From Endomicrobiia bacterium (GTDB taxonomy: Bacteria; Elusimicrobiota; Endomicrobiia; PHAN01): a stretch of DNA of 18,602 nt. Each line of letters starts with the position of its first letter. Position 1 is the first letter of the stretch. The notes beneath the pieces were generated by a model, which was not told where the DNA came from, did not search any database, and was given only the letters and a program-made list of their open reading frames with translations. Location of the stretch: positions 1 through 18,602 of the forward strand of contig JASEHK010000011.1 in NCBI GenBank assembly GCA_030018875.1, given 5' to 3'. Positions 1-7,847 of the stretch are shown here, piece after piece. The translations under genes and the position numbers were made by a program.

Positions 1-9
1 AGGAGGTGA
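1..9 (+). promoter_or_regulatory. Strong Shine-Dalgarno sequence of the 79-residue protein gene
   Basis: The window opens with AGGAGGTGA, a full-length match to the 16S rRNA anti-Shine-Dalgarno sequence. It lies 7 nt before the ATG at 17. It fixes the start of the downstream small gene and suggests high translation. The promoter lies outside the window. Confidence 0.85.
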
Positions 10-16
10 GTAAAGA

Positions 17-256
17 ATGGCGGAATTAATCGCTAAAGTAGGCGTCAAAAGAGCAGAGGGTTTCCTCTATTACATTGACAAAAGAGGTGATGTGGCCAGA
101 GCAAAAATGGCCAGAGGCGGCAAAAAGGGCGGCAAGCCCGAGCTCGTCGAGAAAGTCGGCGTGAAAAAAGCCCCCGGATACCTCTATTTCCTCGACAAAA
201 AAGGCAACGTTTCAAGAGCCAAAATGGTAAGAAGAGGAAAAAAAGGCAAAAAATAA
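17..256 (+). CDS. Small basic protein of two 39-residue tandem repeats, function unknown
   Basis: This 79-residue protein is very rich in Lys, Arg and Gly. It consists of two copies of one unit offset by 39 residues: residues 8-39 and 47-78 align as VGVKxxxGxLYxxDKxGxVxRAKMxRxGKKG, so V8 matches V47, D21 matches D60 and M31 matches M70. There is no signal peptide or membrane segment. A perfect Shine-Dalgarno sequence precedes the ATG and a strong terminator follows 36 nt after the stop, so it looks like a short, well-expressed, single-gene transcript. I recall similar GYLYF-DKxGxV proteins annotated as hypothetical in uncultured bacteria and archaea, but no established function. The charge suggests nucleic-acid or ribosome binding, which is inference. 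It is the only plus-strand gene here and converges on glgP. Confidence 0.85.
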   Translation: MAELIAKVGVKRAEGFLYYIDKRGDVARAKMARGGKKGGKPELVEKVGVKKAPGYLYFLDKKGNVSRAKMVRRGKKGKK

Positions 257-291
257 GCCTTCTGCGAAAACGTATTCACAAAGCAGTAAAT

Positions 292-326
292 AAAAAGTCC
301 TCCGATGTAACGTCGGAGGGCTTTTT
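292..326. terminator. Bidirectional intrinsic terminator
   Basis: A GC-rich stem CCTCCGA (299-305) pairs with TCGGAGG (313-319) around a short loop. An A-run (292-296) lies before it and a T-run (322-326) after it. Read on plus it ends the 79-residue gene; read on minus it also has a hairpin followed by a U-tract and could stop transcripts from glgP. Its minus-strand core, CCGACGTTACATCGG, closely resembles the palindrome at 3415-3435. Confidence 0.85.
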
Positions 327-447
327 ATTTGACGGCATTGGCCTTACTCTTAACTTCGGAATGTCGTCCCCGCGCCGCGCCGTAGGCGATGCTTCGAAAA
401 TGCGGGGCAGTGGGTACGCGGGAATCCAGAATTTAAGGTTATAGCAG

Positions 448-688
448 ATTCCCGATAAAAACATTCGGGAATGACATGCCGGGTGGATTCCCGATAACGA
501 CCCCCGATAACAACATTCGGGGGCAGGCACTCGGGAATGACATGCCGGGCAGATTCCCGATAATCCCGCCAAGGCGGGACGGGAATGACATGTCGGGTGG
601 ATTCCCGATAATGACCCCCGATAACAACATTCGGGGGCAGGCATTTCACCGCCTTTGGCGGGACCCCGCAGAATGCGGTGGCGGGAAT
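448..688. repeat. Cluster of four ATTCCCG/CGGGAAT palindromes with other palindromes nested in their loops
   Basis: Four units share outer arms ATTCCCG(A)/(T)CGGGAAT: 448-472, 487-538, 553-586 and 601-688. They are joined by near-identical 14-nt linkers of the form GACATGYCGGGYRG. Unit 1 has a plain loop. Unit 2 holds an inner hairpin CCCCCGA/TCGGGGG (501-507/517-523). Unit 3 holds TCCCGCC/GGCGGGA (564-570/573-579). Unit 4 holds the CCCCCGA hairpin again (615-621/631-637) plus CCGCC/GGCGG (649-653/657-661) and CCGCA/TGCGG (666-670/674-678). A 30-nt segment is identical at 500-529 and 614-643. Arms of this type resemble the dispersed intergenic palindromes of many bacterial genomes (from memory). 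The rest of the 257-718 gap holds only the terminator and a half-element near 420-427. I see no gene in it. Confidence 0.85.
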
Positions 689-718
689 GACACGAATAAA
701 GGAAAGCGGACGTGCCCG

Positions 719-3325
719 TCACTTCCAAATAATAAGCCCCGGCGCGTAGCGAATGTGCGGCCTGTCGGAGTTAGGCAATACTCTGAGCACATAGCCGCAA
801 TGACCTATACGGTCGGCGCGAATCTTGACCTTGTAAACGAAGTCATCGCCCGACTTGCCTTCGAGAGTCATGGCGTTGACCTTGGGAGCGTCGAATCCCC
901 CCCTGGAATCAACATAGCCCCAGAGGGCTTCCACGCGGACGTCCTCGGGCTTTATGGGGCTAAGCCTGACGAGCGCTTTTATCTCGAACTCATCGCCGAT
1001 ATTGAGTTCCCCGTTTATCGTGTCTTCCGTCGAGACTATGCTCGCTTCCTTCCAGTGACGGCGCATCGAGGCAAGCCACGCGGCGCGCGACTTGGCCCCG
1101 CGGAAACCTTCGGCGGCGAGATGGGTATAGTCCATGTGCGCGTTGATGTAGAACTTGTCGGTGTAATCTTTCAACATCCTGTTTGTGTTGAAGACCGGGC
1201 AGATGGTCTGCATCGAATCTTTCATCTTCTTGATCCATCCGCGCGGGAGTCCGCCGTGTCCGCGATTGTAGAAAAGCGGCGCGAGTTCCTGCTCCAATAA
1301 ATCATAAATCGCCTTGCTTTCCACATCGTCCTGGGCCTCCGCGTCCTCATAATCTTCGCCGCGGCCTATAGCCCATCCGTTGTTGCCGTCGAAGCCTTCG
1401 CACCACCATCCGTCGAGAATGCTGAAATTAAGCACTCCGTTTACGGCGGCCTTCATACCGGATGTCCCGGAAGCCTCAAGTGGCCGTCGGGGGTTATTCA
1501 GCCACACATCAACCCCCTGCACCAGATAGTGCGCGACATTCAGATCGTAGTCCTCGATAAAAACTATCCTGCCGCGAATATCCGGATCGCGCGCGATGTG
1601 TATGAGCTGTTTGATGAGTTCCTTGCCCTGGGCGTCGCGGGGATGCGCCTTGCCGGCAACTATCAGTTGAACCGGCATGTCTTTTCGGTTGAAGATTTTT
1701 TTTAATCTCTCTATGTCCTTAAAGAGCAGAGCGGCCCTTTTGTAGGTCGCAAATCTTCGGGCAAATCCTATCGTCAGCGCTTCCGGGTCAAGGACCTCGT
1801 CGGCGGCGATTACCTCTCTTTGAGAAACACCGCGACGCTCAAGTTGCTTTTTTAATCTCGCGCGCACGAACTCGACTAATCGCTCGCGCCGACGCTCGTG
1901 ACTGCGCCATATTTCGGCATCGGGAATTTCAGAGACACTCTCCCATATTTTCATATTGGCCGGCTCGTCTTTCCAGACGGAGCCGATGTAACGGTCAAAA
2001 AGAGACGCCATCTCGTACGATATCCAGGTATTTGCGTGTATGCCGTTGGTTATGTGCGTTATCGGAACTTCGGCGCGATTAAGACCCGGCCAGATGCTCT
2101 GCCACATTTTTCTTGATACCGCTCCGTGCAGACGCGAAACGCCGTTGGCGAAGGCCGACAGGCGCAGGGCCAGCGCCGGCATCGAAAAACTTTCTTTTGC
2201 GTCGGACGGATCGAGGCGTCCCAGCGCCATAAAGTTTTCTTTCGAGAGCCCCAGCGTCTCATAATACGGCTTGATGTATTTCTCGATGAGTTCCGGGATG
2301 AACACGTCGTTGCCGGCCGGCACGGGCGTGTGCGTCGTAAAAACATTTGACGCGGCGACGGCCTCGCGCGCGGCGGCGAAATCGAGTCCGCGGCTCTTCA
2401 TCATCATTGCAATGCGCTCGACGGAAAGAAACGCCGCGTGGCCTTCGTTCATATGATAGACCGTGGGTTTGTATCCCACAGCCTCAAGCGCTCTGACGCC
2501 GCCGATACCCAGAAGTATCTCCTGCGATATCCTCATTTCAATATCGCCGCCGTATAATTCGTAGGTAAGTTTGCGGCCTTCGACGGAGTTCCCCTCGAAG
2601 TCTGTGTCTAATAGCAGAAGTTCGGCGCGACCGACTTTGACGCGCCAAATTTGAGCGCGCACGTCTCCCGACGGCAACTCAATGGATATCTTTATCTGTT
2701 TGCCGTCGGCGCCGCGAACGCGCTCGGTGGCCATTTTAGTGAAATGGTTTTCGACAGACTCCTCCTGCTGCCAGCCGTCAATGTTCAGATACTGATGAAA
2801 ATATCCGTAACGATACAGCAACCCGACCCCGACCAGAGGTATGCCCATGTCTCCCGACGATTTAAGATGATCTCCCGAGAGAATGCCGAGTCCTCCGGCG
2901 TATATCGGCAGAGATTCATGCAATCCGAACTCGGCGGAGAAATAAGCGACAAGAAAATCGGACGATGCCCATTTACCGTCGGTGGGATGGGCGCTTTTAA
3001 ACCATGTGTCAAGTTTCATATAGCGGGTGTAATCCGCATAGGCGCGCTCCATGTGCGATATGAAACTGTTGTCGTCGGCCAGCGTCCGGAGTTTTTCCTG
3101 CTCAATCATACCCAGAAGTTTTATGGGATTATGATAAATCTTTTCCCAGAGGTCGCGGTCCATTCGTCTGAAAAGTTCCACGGCCTGAGAGTTCCAGACC
3201 CACCAGAGATTGCGCGCCATCTCCAGCAGTGGAGAGAGTTTTTCCGGCAAGTCCGGTGTTACCGTGCAATCTCGATAACTCTTGACTTTGAGGCGCTCGT
3301 CGGCTTCGTTGAAGATGTCAACCAT
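719..3325 (-). CDS. glgP: Alpha-glucan phosphorylase (GT35 family, with N-terminal DUF3417 domain)
   Basis: This enzyme would cleave alpha-1,4-glucan (glycogen or maltodextrin) with phosphate, releasing glucose-1-phosphate in the cytoplasm, with PLP as cofactor. At 868 residues it matches the bacterial and archaeal phosphorylase subfamily that carries an N-terminal DUF3417 region (about residues 12-125, with ARNLWWVWN). Diagnostic motifs follow: NEGHAAF near 293, THTPVPAGND near 331, GFARRFATYKR near 520 and EASGTSGMKAA, in which K625 is the expected PLP-binding lysine. The tail after about 740 is probably a small C-terminal beta domain. The ATG at 3325 has GGAGG at 3330-3334. A 137-nt gap separates it from argS, so it may have its own promoter; I found no convincing -35/-10 pair. 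It is the last gene of the minus-strand run. GlgP and MalP specificity cannot be told apart here. Confidence 0.93.
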   Translation of the reverse strand: MVDIFNEADERLKVKSYRDCTVTPDLPEKLSPLLEMARNLWWVWNSQAVELFRRMDRDLWEKIYHNPIKLLGMIEQEKLRTLADDNSFISHMERAYADYTRYMKLDTWFKSAHPTDGKWASSDFLVAYFSAEFGLHESLPIYAGGLGILSGDHLKSSGDMGIPLVGVGLLYRYGYFHQYLNIDGWQQEESVENHFTKMATERVRGADGKQIKISIELPSGDVRAQIWRVKVGRAELLLLDTDFEGNSVEGRKLTYELYGGDIEMRISQEILLGIGGVRALEAVGYKPTVYHMNEGHAAFLSVERIAMMMKSRGLDFAAAREAVAASNVFTTHTPVPAGNDVFIPELIEKYIKPYYETLGLSKENFMALGRLDPSDAKESFSMPALALRLSAFANGVSRLHGAVSRKMWQSIWPGLNRAEVPITHITNGIHANTWISYEMASLFDRYIGSVWKDEPANMKIWESVSEIPDAEIWRSHERRRERLVEFVRARLKKQLERRGVSQREVIAADEVLDPEALTIGFARRFATYKRAALLFKDIERLKKIFNRKDMPVQLIVAGKAHPRDAQGKELIKQLIHIARDPDIRGRIVFIEDYDLNVAHYLVQGVDVWLNNPRRPLEASGTSGMKAAVNGVLNFSILDGWWCEGFDGNNGWAIGRGEDYEDAEAQDDVESKAIYDLLEQELAPLFYNRGHGGLPRGWIKKMKDSMQTICPVFNTNRMLKDYTDKFYINAHMDYTHLAAEGFRGAKSRAAWLASMRRHWKEASIVSTEDTINGELNIGDEFEIKALVRLSPIKPEDVRVEALWGYVDSRGGFDAPKVNAMTLEGKSGDDFVYKVKIRADRIGHCGYVLRVLPNSDRPHIRYAPGLIIWK

Positions 3326-3402
3326 TGTTCCTCCGTTTTATTTTTTTCACAATTGAATCCATTGAAAAACCTATAATTTTACGTAGCCCTTGGCGCGCTA
3401 TT

Positions 3403-3435
3403 GCCCCGACGGAAGCCCCGACGTTACGTCGGGGC
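3403..3435. repeat. Intergenic palindrome between argS and glgP
   Basis: GCCCCGACG (3415-3423) and CGTCGGGGC (3427-3435) form a perfect 9-bp stem around TTA. A third copy of the GCCCCGACG arm lies just before, at 3403-3411, so two alternative pairings with 3427-3435 are possible. There is no T-run on either side, so it is not a classical intrinsic terminator. It may stabilise or separate the argS and glgP messages, or be a dispersed repeat. Confidence 0.75.
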
Positions 3436-3462
3436 GGCTACAAAGACCCAACGGTCTCATAA

Positions 3463-5070
3463 TCACATTTTGTCGGGAGATTCCACTCCCAAAATTGAAA
3501 GTCCCTGTTTTATCGAGCGGCGCGCAGAATCGAGAAGCCCCAGACGAGCAAACGTGAGTTTTTTATCGTCCGAGAGTACCCGACATTTTTCATAAAAATT
3601 GTGAAGACGCCGCGCAATTTCCAGAAGATGGGTCGTGATATGGTGCGTCGTGTATTCGCGCGCGCAAAGCTCGAACGTATCGTCGAGAGTGGCTACTGAT
3701 TTGGCGAGATCGCGCTCGGCGGCATCGCCGGTCAAACCGGACAAATCCGAGCACGAATTCTCCGGCGCAAAACCTCGGCGCGCGGCCTCGTCGAACACGG
3801 AGGATATTCTGGCGTGGGCGTATTGAACGTAAAACACCGGATTTTCCGACGAGCGCTTTTTTGCGAGGTCCACGTCGAACTCTATGGCGGAGCCGGGAGC
3901 GCGAGCGAGAAGAAAAAATCTAGCGGCATCCGCGCCGACTTCGGCGACTATCTCCCTCAAGGTCACGAACTCGCCGGCGCGCGTGGACATTGCGACTTTT
4001 TTACCGGCGCGTTTGAGAGACACAAGCTGATATAAAATAATCCTGATTTTCGATTCGTCGAGGCCGAGGGCTTTTAGCGAGTTCCTGACGCGCGGCACGT
4101 AGCCGTGATGGTCGGCGCCCCACACGTCTATCATTTCGTCGTAGCCGCGGGCATATTTATCCGCGTGATAGGCGATGTCCGACGCGAAATATGTAAGTTC
4201 GCCCGTGCGTTTTCTCAAAACTCTTTCTTCCTTTTTATCGTCGGCGGTAGATGCGGACAGTCCCGCGGCAAACCAGAGCGCCCCGTCGTTTTCGTATGCG
4301 AGGCCGCGCTCGGCGAAGTCTTTCAGCATTGAGGCGACTTTTCCGTAAAGCGACGACTCGCTCAAATAGCGGTCCATCTTCACCCGAAAAATATCGAGGT
4401 CGGCGGCGATGTCCTTCATTATGCAGTCGCGCGCGAAAGCTCCGAAATTCTTGGCTCCTGAGGCGACGGCCTCGCGCGCTATATCGTAAATGTAGGCGCC
4501 TTTGTAGCCGGTTTCGGGAAACTCCGCCGGCGACGCCGAACCGGAGAGTTCGCGCGCGCGGGCCTCGACCGACGAGGCGAGTATCTTCATTTGATTTCCG
4601 GCGTCGTTGACATAGTACTCGCGCTCGACATCGCATCCGAGATATTCGAAAAGTCGGGCGAGGGAATCCCCGATGGCGGCGCAACGCCCGTGGCCGATAT
4701 GAAGCGGGCCGGTGGGATTGGACGAGACGAACTCTATTAAAATTTTTTTCGTCCTCGATCCCGCACGGGATGAAGTCGTCAAAAACGATGTCCCCGCCAT
4801 TTCAAAAAGATACCTATCGGAAACTTCCAGATTGACGAAACCTCCGACGACGGATGTCTTTTTTATTTCATTTATCAAAGAGAGTTCCGCGGCGATGTCG
4901 CGGGCCAGTGTCCCGGGGTCGGATCTCAGGCGGTTGGCCAGAACCATCGGCAGATTGACGGCGAAATCGCCCGGCAGGGCGGACGGAGGCGCGGCGAGGT
5001 CGAAGCAAAGTTCCCCGTACTTAGCGGCGAGCTTTTGAGATATTTTTCTTCTTAGATTTTTTTTGAGCAT
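3463..5070 (-). CDS. argS: Arginyl-tRNA synthetase
   Basis: This class I synthetase attaches arginine to tRNA-Arg. From the ATG at 5070 it is 535 residues, somewhat compact for the family. It has the usual N-terminal region; NPTGPLHIGHGR carries the HIGH signature at 124-127, and WGADHHGY lies near 317. KVAMSTRAGEFVTL (MSTR at 361-364) stands where the KMSKS-like motif occurs; a degenerate form such as KMSKR is common in this family. The C-terminal part fits the DALR anticodon-binding domain. The frame stays open upstream to 5130, but the added residues do not look like ArgS, so I chose MLKKNLRR. This start lies inside rsfS, a 50-nt overlap, which suggests translational coupling. No strong Shine-Dalgarno sequence is visible before it. 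Confidence 0.94.
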   Translation of the reverse strand: MLKKNLRRKISQKLAAKYGELCFDLAAPPSALPGDFAVNLPMVLANRLRSDPGTLARDIAAELSLINEIKKTSVVGGFVNLEVSDRYLFEMAGTSFLTTSSRAGSRTKKILIEFVSSNPTGPLHIGHGRCAAIGDSLARLFEYLGCDVEREYYVNDAGNQMKILASSVEARARELSGSASPAEFPETGYKGAYIYDIAREAVASGAKNFGAFARDCIMKDIAADLDIFRVKMDRYLSESSLYGKVASMLKDFAERGLAYENDGALWFAAGLSASTADDKKEERVLRKRTGELTYFASDIAYHADKYARGYDEMIDVWGADHHGYVPRVRNSLKALGLDESKIRIILYQLVSLKRAGKKVAMSTRAGEFVTLREIVAEVGADAARFFLLARAPGSAIEFDVDLAKKRSSENPVFYVQYAHARISSVFDEAARRGFAPENSCSDLSGLTGDAAERDLAKSVATLDDTFELCAREYTTHHITTHLLEIARRLHNFYEKCRVLSDDKKLTFARLGLLDSARRSIKQGLSILGVESPDKM

Positions 5071-5470
5071 TTTGTACTCGTTTCTTTGCCCGAAGCCGGC
5101 GGCCCGATAACTTGCCCGCCGCGCGCGCAAAACCCGAGAGCGATTTTGCGCCGGAGTAAAGTTTTTCCAGTCCGACCTCGGCGCGCGACGAACTCGACAT
5201 CAAATGAAGCATCACGCCGCCGAAATCGGCCACCGTCCAGCCATGAGCCGCGGTCCTGTTTTCCGAGCGAAGCAGGCGGACGCCGCGGGCGGAAAGTTTT
5301 TTTTCGACTTCATCAAGAAGCGCCCGACGGTGAGTCGCGGACGCGGACGTGGCTATGACGAAATAGTCGGCCACTATCGTGAACCTCGACACATTAAAAA
5401 CCGCCGGCTCGCCGGCTTTTTTCGAGTCGAGTATTTCCGCTATCGTTTTGGCGAGCGCAAGCGATCTCAT
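5021..5470 (-). CDS. rsfS: Ribosomal silencing factor RsfS (DUF143/Iojap family)
   Basis: RsfS proteins bind uL14 on the large ribosomal subunit and block joining of the subunits when nutrients are short. The core is typical: residues 1-20 form the first helix, DYFVIATSAS lies near 35, and GWTVADFGGVMLHLM around 77-91 matches the family signature. The C-terminal tail after about residue 120 is long and strongly basic, ending in a run of Lys and Arg, and is beyond the usual core length. I start at the ATG at 5470 because the residues encoded upstream are low-complexity and Arg-rich. The gene follows the LCP gene by 26 nt and overlaps argS by 50 nt. Linkage to nadD is a widespread arrangement and supports the call. 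Confidence 0.92.
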   Translation of the reverse strand: MRSLALAKTIAEILDSKKAGEPAVFNVSRFTIVADYFVIATSASATHRRALLDEVEKKLSARGVRLLRSENRTAAHGWTVADFGGVMLHLMSSSSRAEVGLEKLYSGAKSLSGFARAAGKLSGRRLRAKKRVQNAQKKSKKKNISKARR

Positions 5471-5496
5471 CTTATTCTTAATAAGTCCGCGCGGCT

Positions 5497-6651
5497 TTAA
5501 GGCTCGTAATCCTCGCCGATTATAATGGATATGTCCACGGTTCTGGAAGCGTCGTATCTGTTTATTATGTCTCCTGAACCCAAAGCGTTGCGAGCGACGA
5601 GACCTGCCGAGACCTCTTCGCACATGTTGTTTATAACGGTACGCTGTTGATAAACGGAATAATTACCCCACTCGACGACGTTGAATCCGGATTTGATAAG
5701 AGCATCGCGCGCCGCGCGGGCGGCGCCGGTTTTTCCCGACGCGTTCCATACTTCCACAAGATACGTTGTCTCGCGCGGGGCGCGCGTCGCGGCGATGATC
5801 TTAAATATATTTTCCTCGGCGGCAGCCGGATTATACTGCCAGTATTGAGAATAAAATTTGCCGGGAAGCGTAAAAAACCGGATATTATCGGTTTCAAAGC
5901 CCCTGAACTCGAACATAAGGCCGGCGATTCCCCACAAGCCAATGTTCGTATTGGTATTTTTCGCAAAGGCCGAAACTATGCGGGGAAGTTGCAAAAAAAT
6001 CAGCGGCTTGCGAGCGCTCTTAAACCAGTCCACTATGAACTTTTGCTGGCGGGCGATTCGCCTTATGTCGCTTCCCTTGCCGCGGTATCTTATGTATTTA
6101 AGCGCTTCTTTTCCGTCGAGATGGCGCACGCCCGTCGAAAAATCTATGTGCAGATTACCGGCGAAATCGTCGTACTTCATCGGTTCCGATATCTCCACGC
6201 GAATCTTGCCGAGTATGTCCACCAGACGCGTAAAGAACTCGTAATCAACCTGTACGTAATGACGTATTTCGAGTTGGCCGCTAAAAAGATTATTGTTGAC
6301 AAAGTTCAAAAACTCTCTCGCCGCCTCGCGGTCGGAGGATGTCTTGTGACGCATAAGCGCGTAGATTTCGTTTATCCTTCTGGGCCTTCCCCCCTCGTAA
6401 CGCACGAGAGTGTCCCGCGGGATGGCTATGATATTAAGCACCCTTTCTCCGACGGAATAATTCAGAAGCATCAAAGTATCGGTGTGTTTGGACGCCTCCA
6501 CCGCGTCCATGCCCATCAAAAGTATATTAACTTTTCTGTCGCCGCGAAGCGACAAGGCGCGCGAAACGGGGTTGCGGCCAGTCATTATTATAGAGACGAC
6601 AAGAATGACGGCGAAAACCGTCAGAGCGTATCTTGAAATATTTTGTTTCAT
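5497..6651 (-). CDS. LytR-CpsA-Psr (LCP) family protein with C-terminal LytR_C domain
   Basis: LCP enzymes sit outside the cytoplasmic membrane and transfer undecaprenyl-linked polymers to peptidoglycan. This 384-residue protein has one N-terminal membrane anchor (about 8-26) and then an LCP domain (about 38-270). Visible hallmarks are NILLMGMD, TDTLMLLNY, IPRDTLVRY and the arginine-rich ALKYIRYR...DIRRIARQQKFI near 180-205, where the pyrophosphate-binding arginines lie. Residues about 297-380 (starting near VEVWNASG) match the LytR_C domain. The ATG overlaps the nadD-yqeK stop as ATGA (6648-6651), indicating coupled translation. A LytR-like gene between nadD/yqeK and rsfS is a familiar order in other bacteria. 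The actual polymer substrate is unknown. Confidence 0.9.
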   Translation of the reverse strand: MKQNISRYALTVFAVILVVSIIMTGRNPVSRALSLRGDRKVNILLMGMDAVEASKHTDTLMLLNYSVGERVLNIIAIPRDTLVRYEGGRPRRINEIYALMRHKTSSDREAAREFLNFVNNNLFSGQLEIRHYVQVDYEFFTRLVDILGKIRVEISEPMKYDDFAGNLHIDFSTGVRHLDGKEALKYIRYRGKGSDIRRIARQQKFIVDWFKSARKPLIFLQLPRIVSAFAKNTNTNIGLWGIAGLMFEFRGFETDNIRFFTLPGKFYSQYWQYNPAAAEENIFKIIAATRAPRETTYLVEVWNASGKTGAARAARDALIKSGFNVVEWGNYSVYQQRTVINNMCEEVSAGLVARNALGSGDIINRYDASRTVDISIIIGEDYEP

Positions 6652-7829
6652 CGCTTTTTTTCAGACGGAACGCGCGCGCGGGTCTCGTCGTCCACATACA
6701 GGGCGGGGCGCAGGCGCGAGTTGTAAACGCTCACGCCTTCCGGCGCCAGATACTTTTCTTTTTTTAAAACGTAACCGAGTTTCATTGCGGCGCAAAGCAA
6801 AACTCCGCGAGAAAGATTCCGCATGGCCGCTTTTCTTATCTTCGACACTCCGGGATACCTTCTGTCGGGGGCCACGGCATCGGCGACGTATATTATGTCG
6901 TCGTAAATCGTGGCCGACGAGGCGGGAGCGCCCAGGGTGTGATTTGCGGCGGCGGCGAGAACCTCGCGGTCTTTGACTCCGAAAAGGCGCGCGGCTTGGC
7001 GTGAGGAGACGAAAGAGTGCAGAAGAAAAGGATTGGCCGAACACGTGGCCCGCGACGGCAAGGCCGCTCCGATGGCTCTTTTCAAATAGGATAAATAACG
7101 CGACGGTCTGACGGCGCGTCCCATGTCGTGAATAAGAGCCGCCAGACGCGCGCGGCGCGGGTCGGCGCCGTGCTTTACGGCCAACTTCTCGGCGACCGAG
7201 ACAACGCCCATCGTGTGATGGAATTTGGCGCCGTCAAGATGTTTCAGGAGATATTCCGTTATCGCGCCGTCGAGATAAAGATGTTTTTTTCTTATTATGC
7301 GCTCGACGGCCGGCGGGACGTTTTTTTCCAGAAATCGCGTCGCTACGCGGCGGCGGATTTCCGTCGAAGATATGGCGCTCGGGCGGAATTTCAGCACAAG
7401 AGCATTGGAAAGCCGATGCTCTTTGAAAGGTCTCCTGACGGCGACGGCGAAGCGGCACATGTCCACAAGCGCGGAACCTTTCTTCCAGCGGGGAACTTCA
7501 AGCATTGAATCCGACCCCAGCACGAAAAATATCCGGGCGCCGGGGAACATGCGGCGATAGCGCTCTATCGTTTCATAAGTGTAAGTGGGGGCGCGGCGGC
7601 GAAGTTCGAAATCGTCAATGGAAAATTTTTTTGCGCCTTTTACGACGGCGCGCAGCATTTCCATGCGCGAAGCGGGGTCGGTGAGATTTTTTTCGACGGC
7701 GTGCGGCGGGCGCAGGGCCGGAACGAAAAAAAGCTTGTCGAGAGAAAGTTCATCCACGGCGGCGCGGGCAATGGCGAGGTGGGCGTTGTGCGGAGGGTCG
7801 AACGAACCCCCGAAAATTCCTATTCTCAT
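6648..7829 (-). CDS. nadD: Fusion of nicotinate-nucleotide adenylyltransferase (NadD) and a YqeK-type HD-domain hydrolase
   Basis: Residues 1-190 are NadD, which makes nicotinic acid adenine dinucleotide from NaMN and ATP in NAD synthesis. GIFGGSFDPPHNAHLA at 4-19 holds the nucleotidyltransferase (H/T)xGH-type motif and ISSTEIRRR near 153 is the second signature. Residues 195-370 form a YqeK-like HD domain, a family shown to hydrolyse Ap4A. It has FHHTMGV (203-209), the HD pair at 234-235 in ALIHDMGRA, NHTLGAP near 296 and YVADAVAPDRRYPG near 314. In many bacteria nadD and yqeK are separate neighbours. Here both lie in one 393-residue frame with no stop or frameshift between them. The ATG at 7829 is 18 nt after proA, with GAGATAAG before it. 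Confidence 0.93.
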   Translation of the reverse strand: MRIGIFGGSFDPPHNAHLAIARAAVDELSLDKLFFVPALRPPHAVEKNLTDPASRMEMLRAVVKGAKKFSIDDFELRRRAPTYTYETIERYRRMFPGARIFFVLGSDSMLEVPRWKKGSALVDMCRFAVAVRRPFKEHRLSNALVLKFRPSAISSTEIRRRVATRFLEKNVPPAVERIIRKKHLYLDGAITEYLLKHLDGAKFHHTMGVVSVAEKLAVKHGADPRRARLAALIHDMGRAVRPSRYLSYLKRAIGAALPSRATCSANPFLLHSFVSSRQAARLFGVKDREVLAAAANHTLGAPASSATIYDDIIYVADAVAPDRRYPGVSKIRKAAMRNLSRGVLLCAAMKLGYVLKKEKYLAPEGVSVYNSRLRPALYVDDETRARVPSEKKR

Positions 7830-7847
7830 CTTATCTCAATAAAAGCG

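Noticed and set aside
448..688. A CRISPR array.
   Set aside because: Unit spacing is irregular, the repeats are palindromes with nested inserts, the linkers are nearly identical rather than unique spacers, and there are no cas genes.
350..728. Open frames over the palindrome cluster, on minus (276-728, 350-649, 439-630) and on plus (476-1300).
   Set aside because: Their translations are repeats of the palindromic units (for example GNPPGMSFP-type repeats). The plus frame also runs antisense into glgP, which is clearly coding.
3415..3435. An intrinsic terminator between argS and glgP.
   Set aside because: The stem is strong but no T-run follows on either strand.
5647..6636. Long plus-strand open frames antisense to real genes (also 2651-3376, 13339-14178 and 15063-16265).
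   Set aside because: They lie opposite genes with unmistakable family motifs, their products match nothing I recognise, and they follow from the codon bias of the opposite strand.
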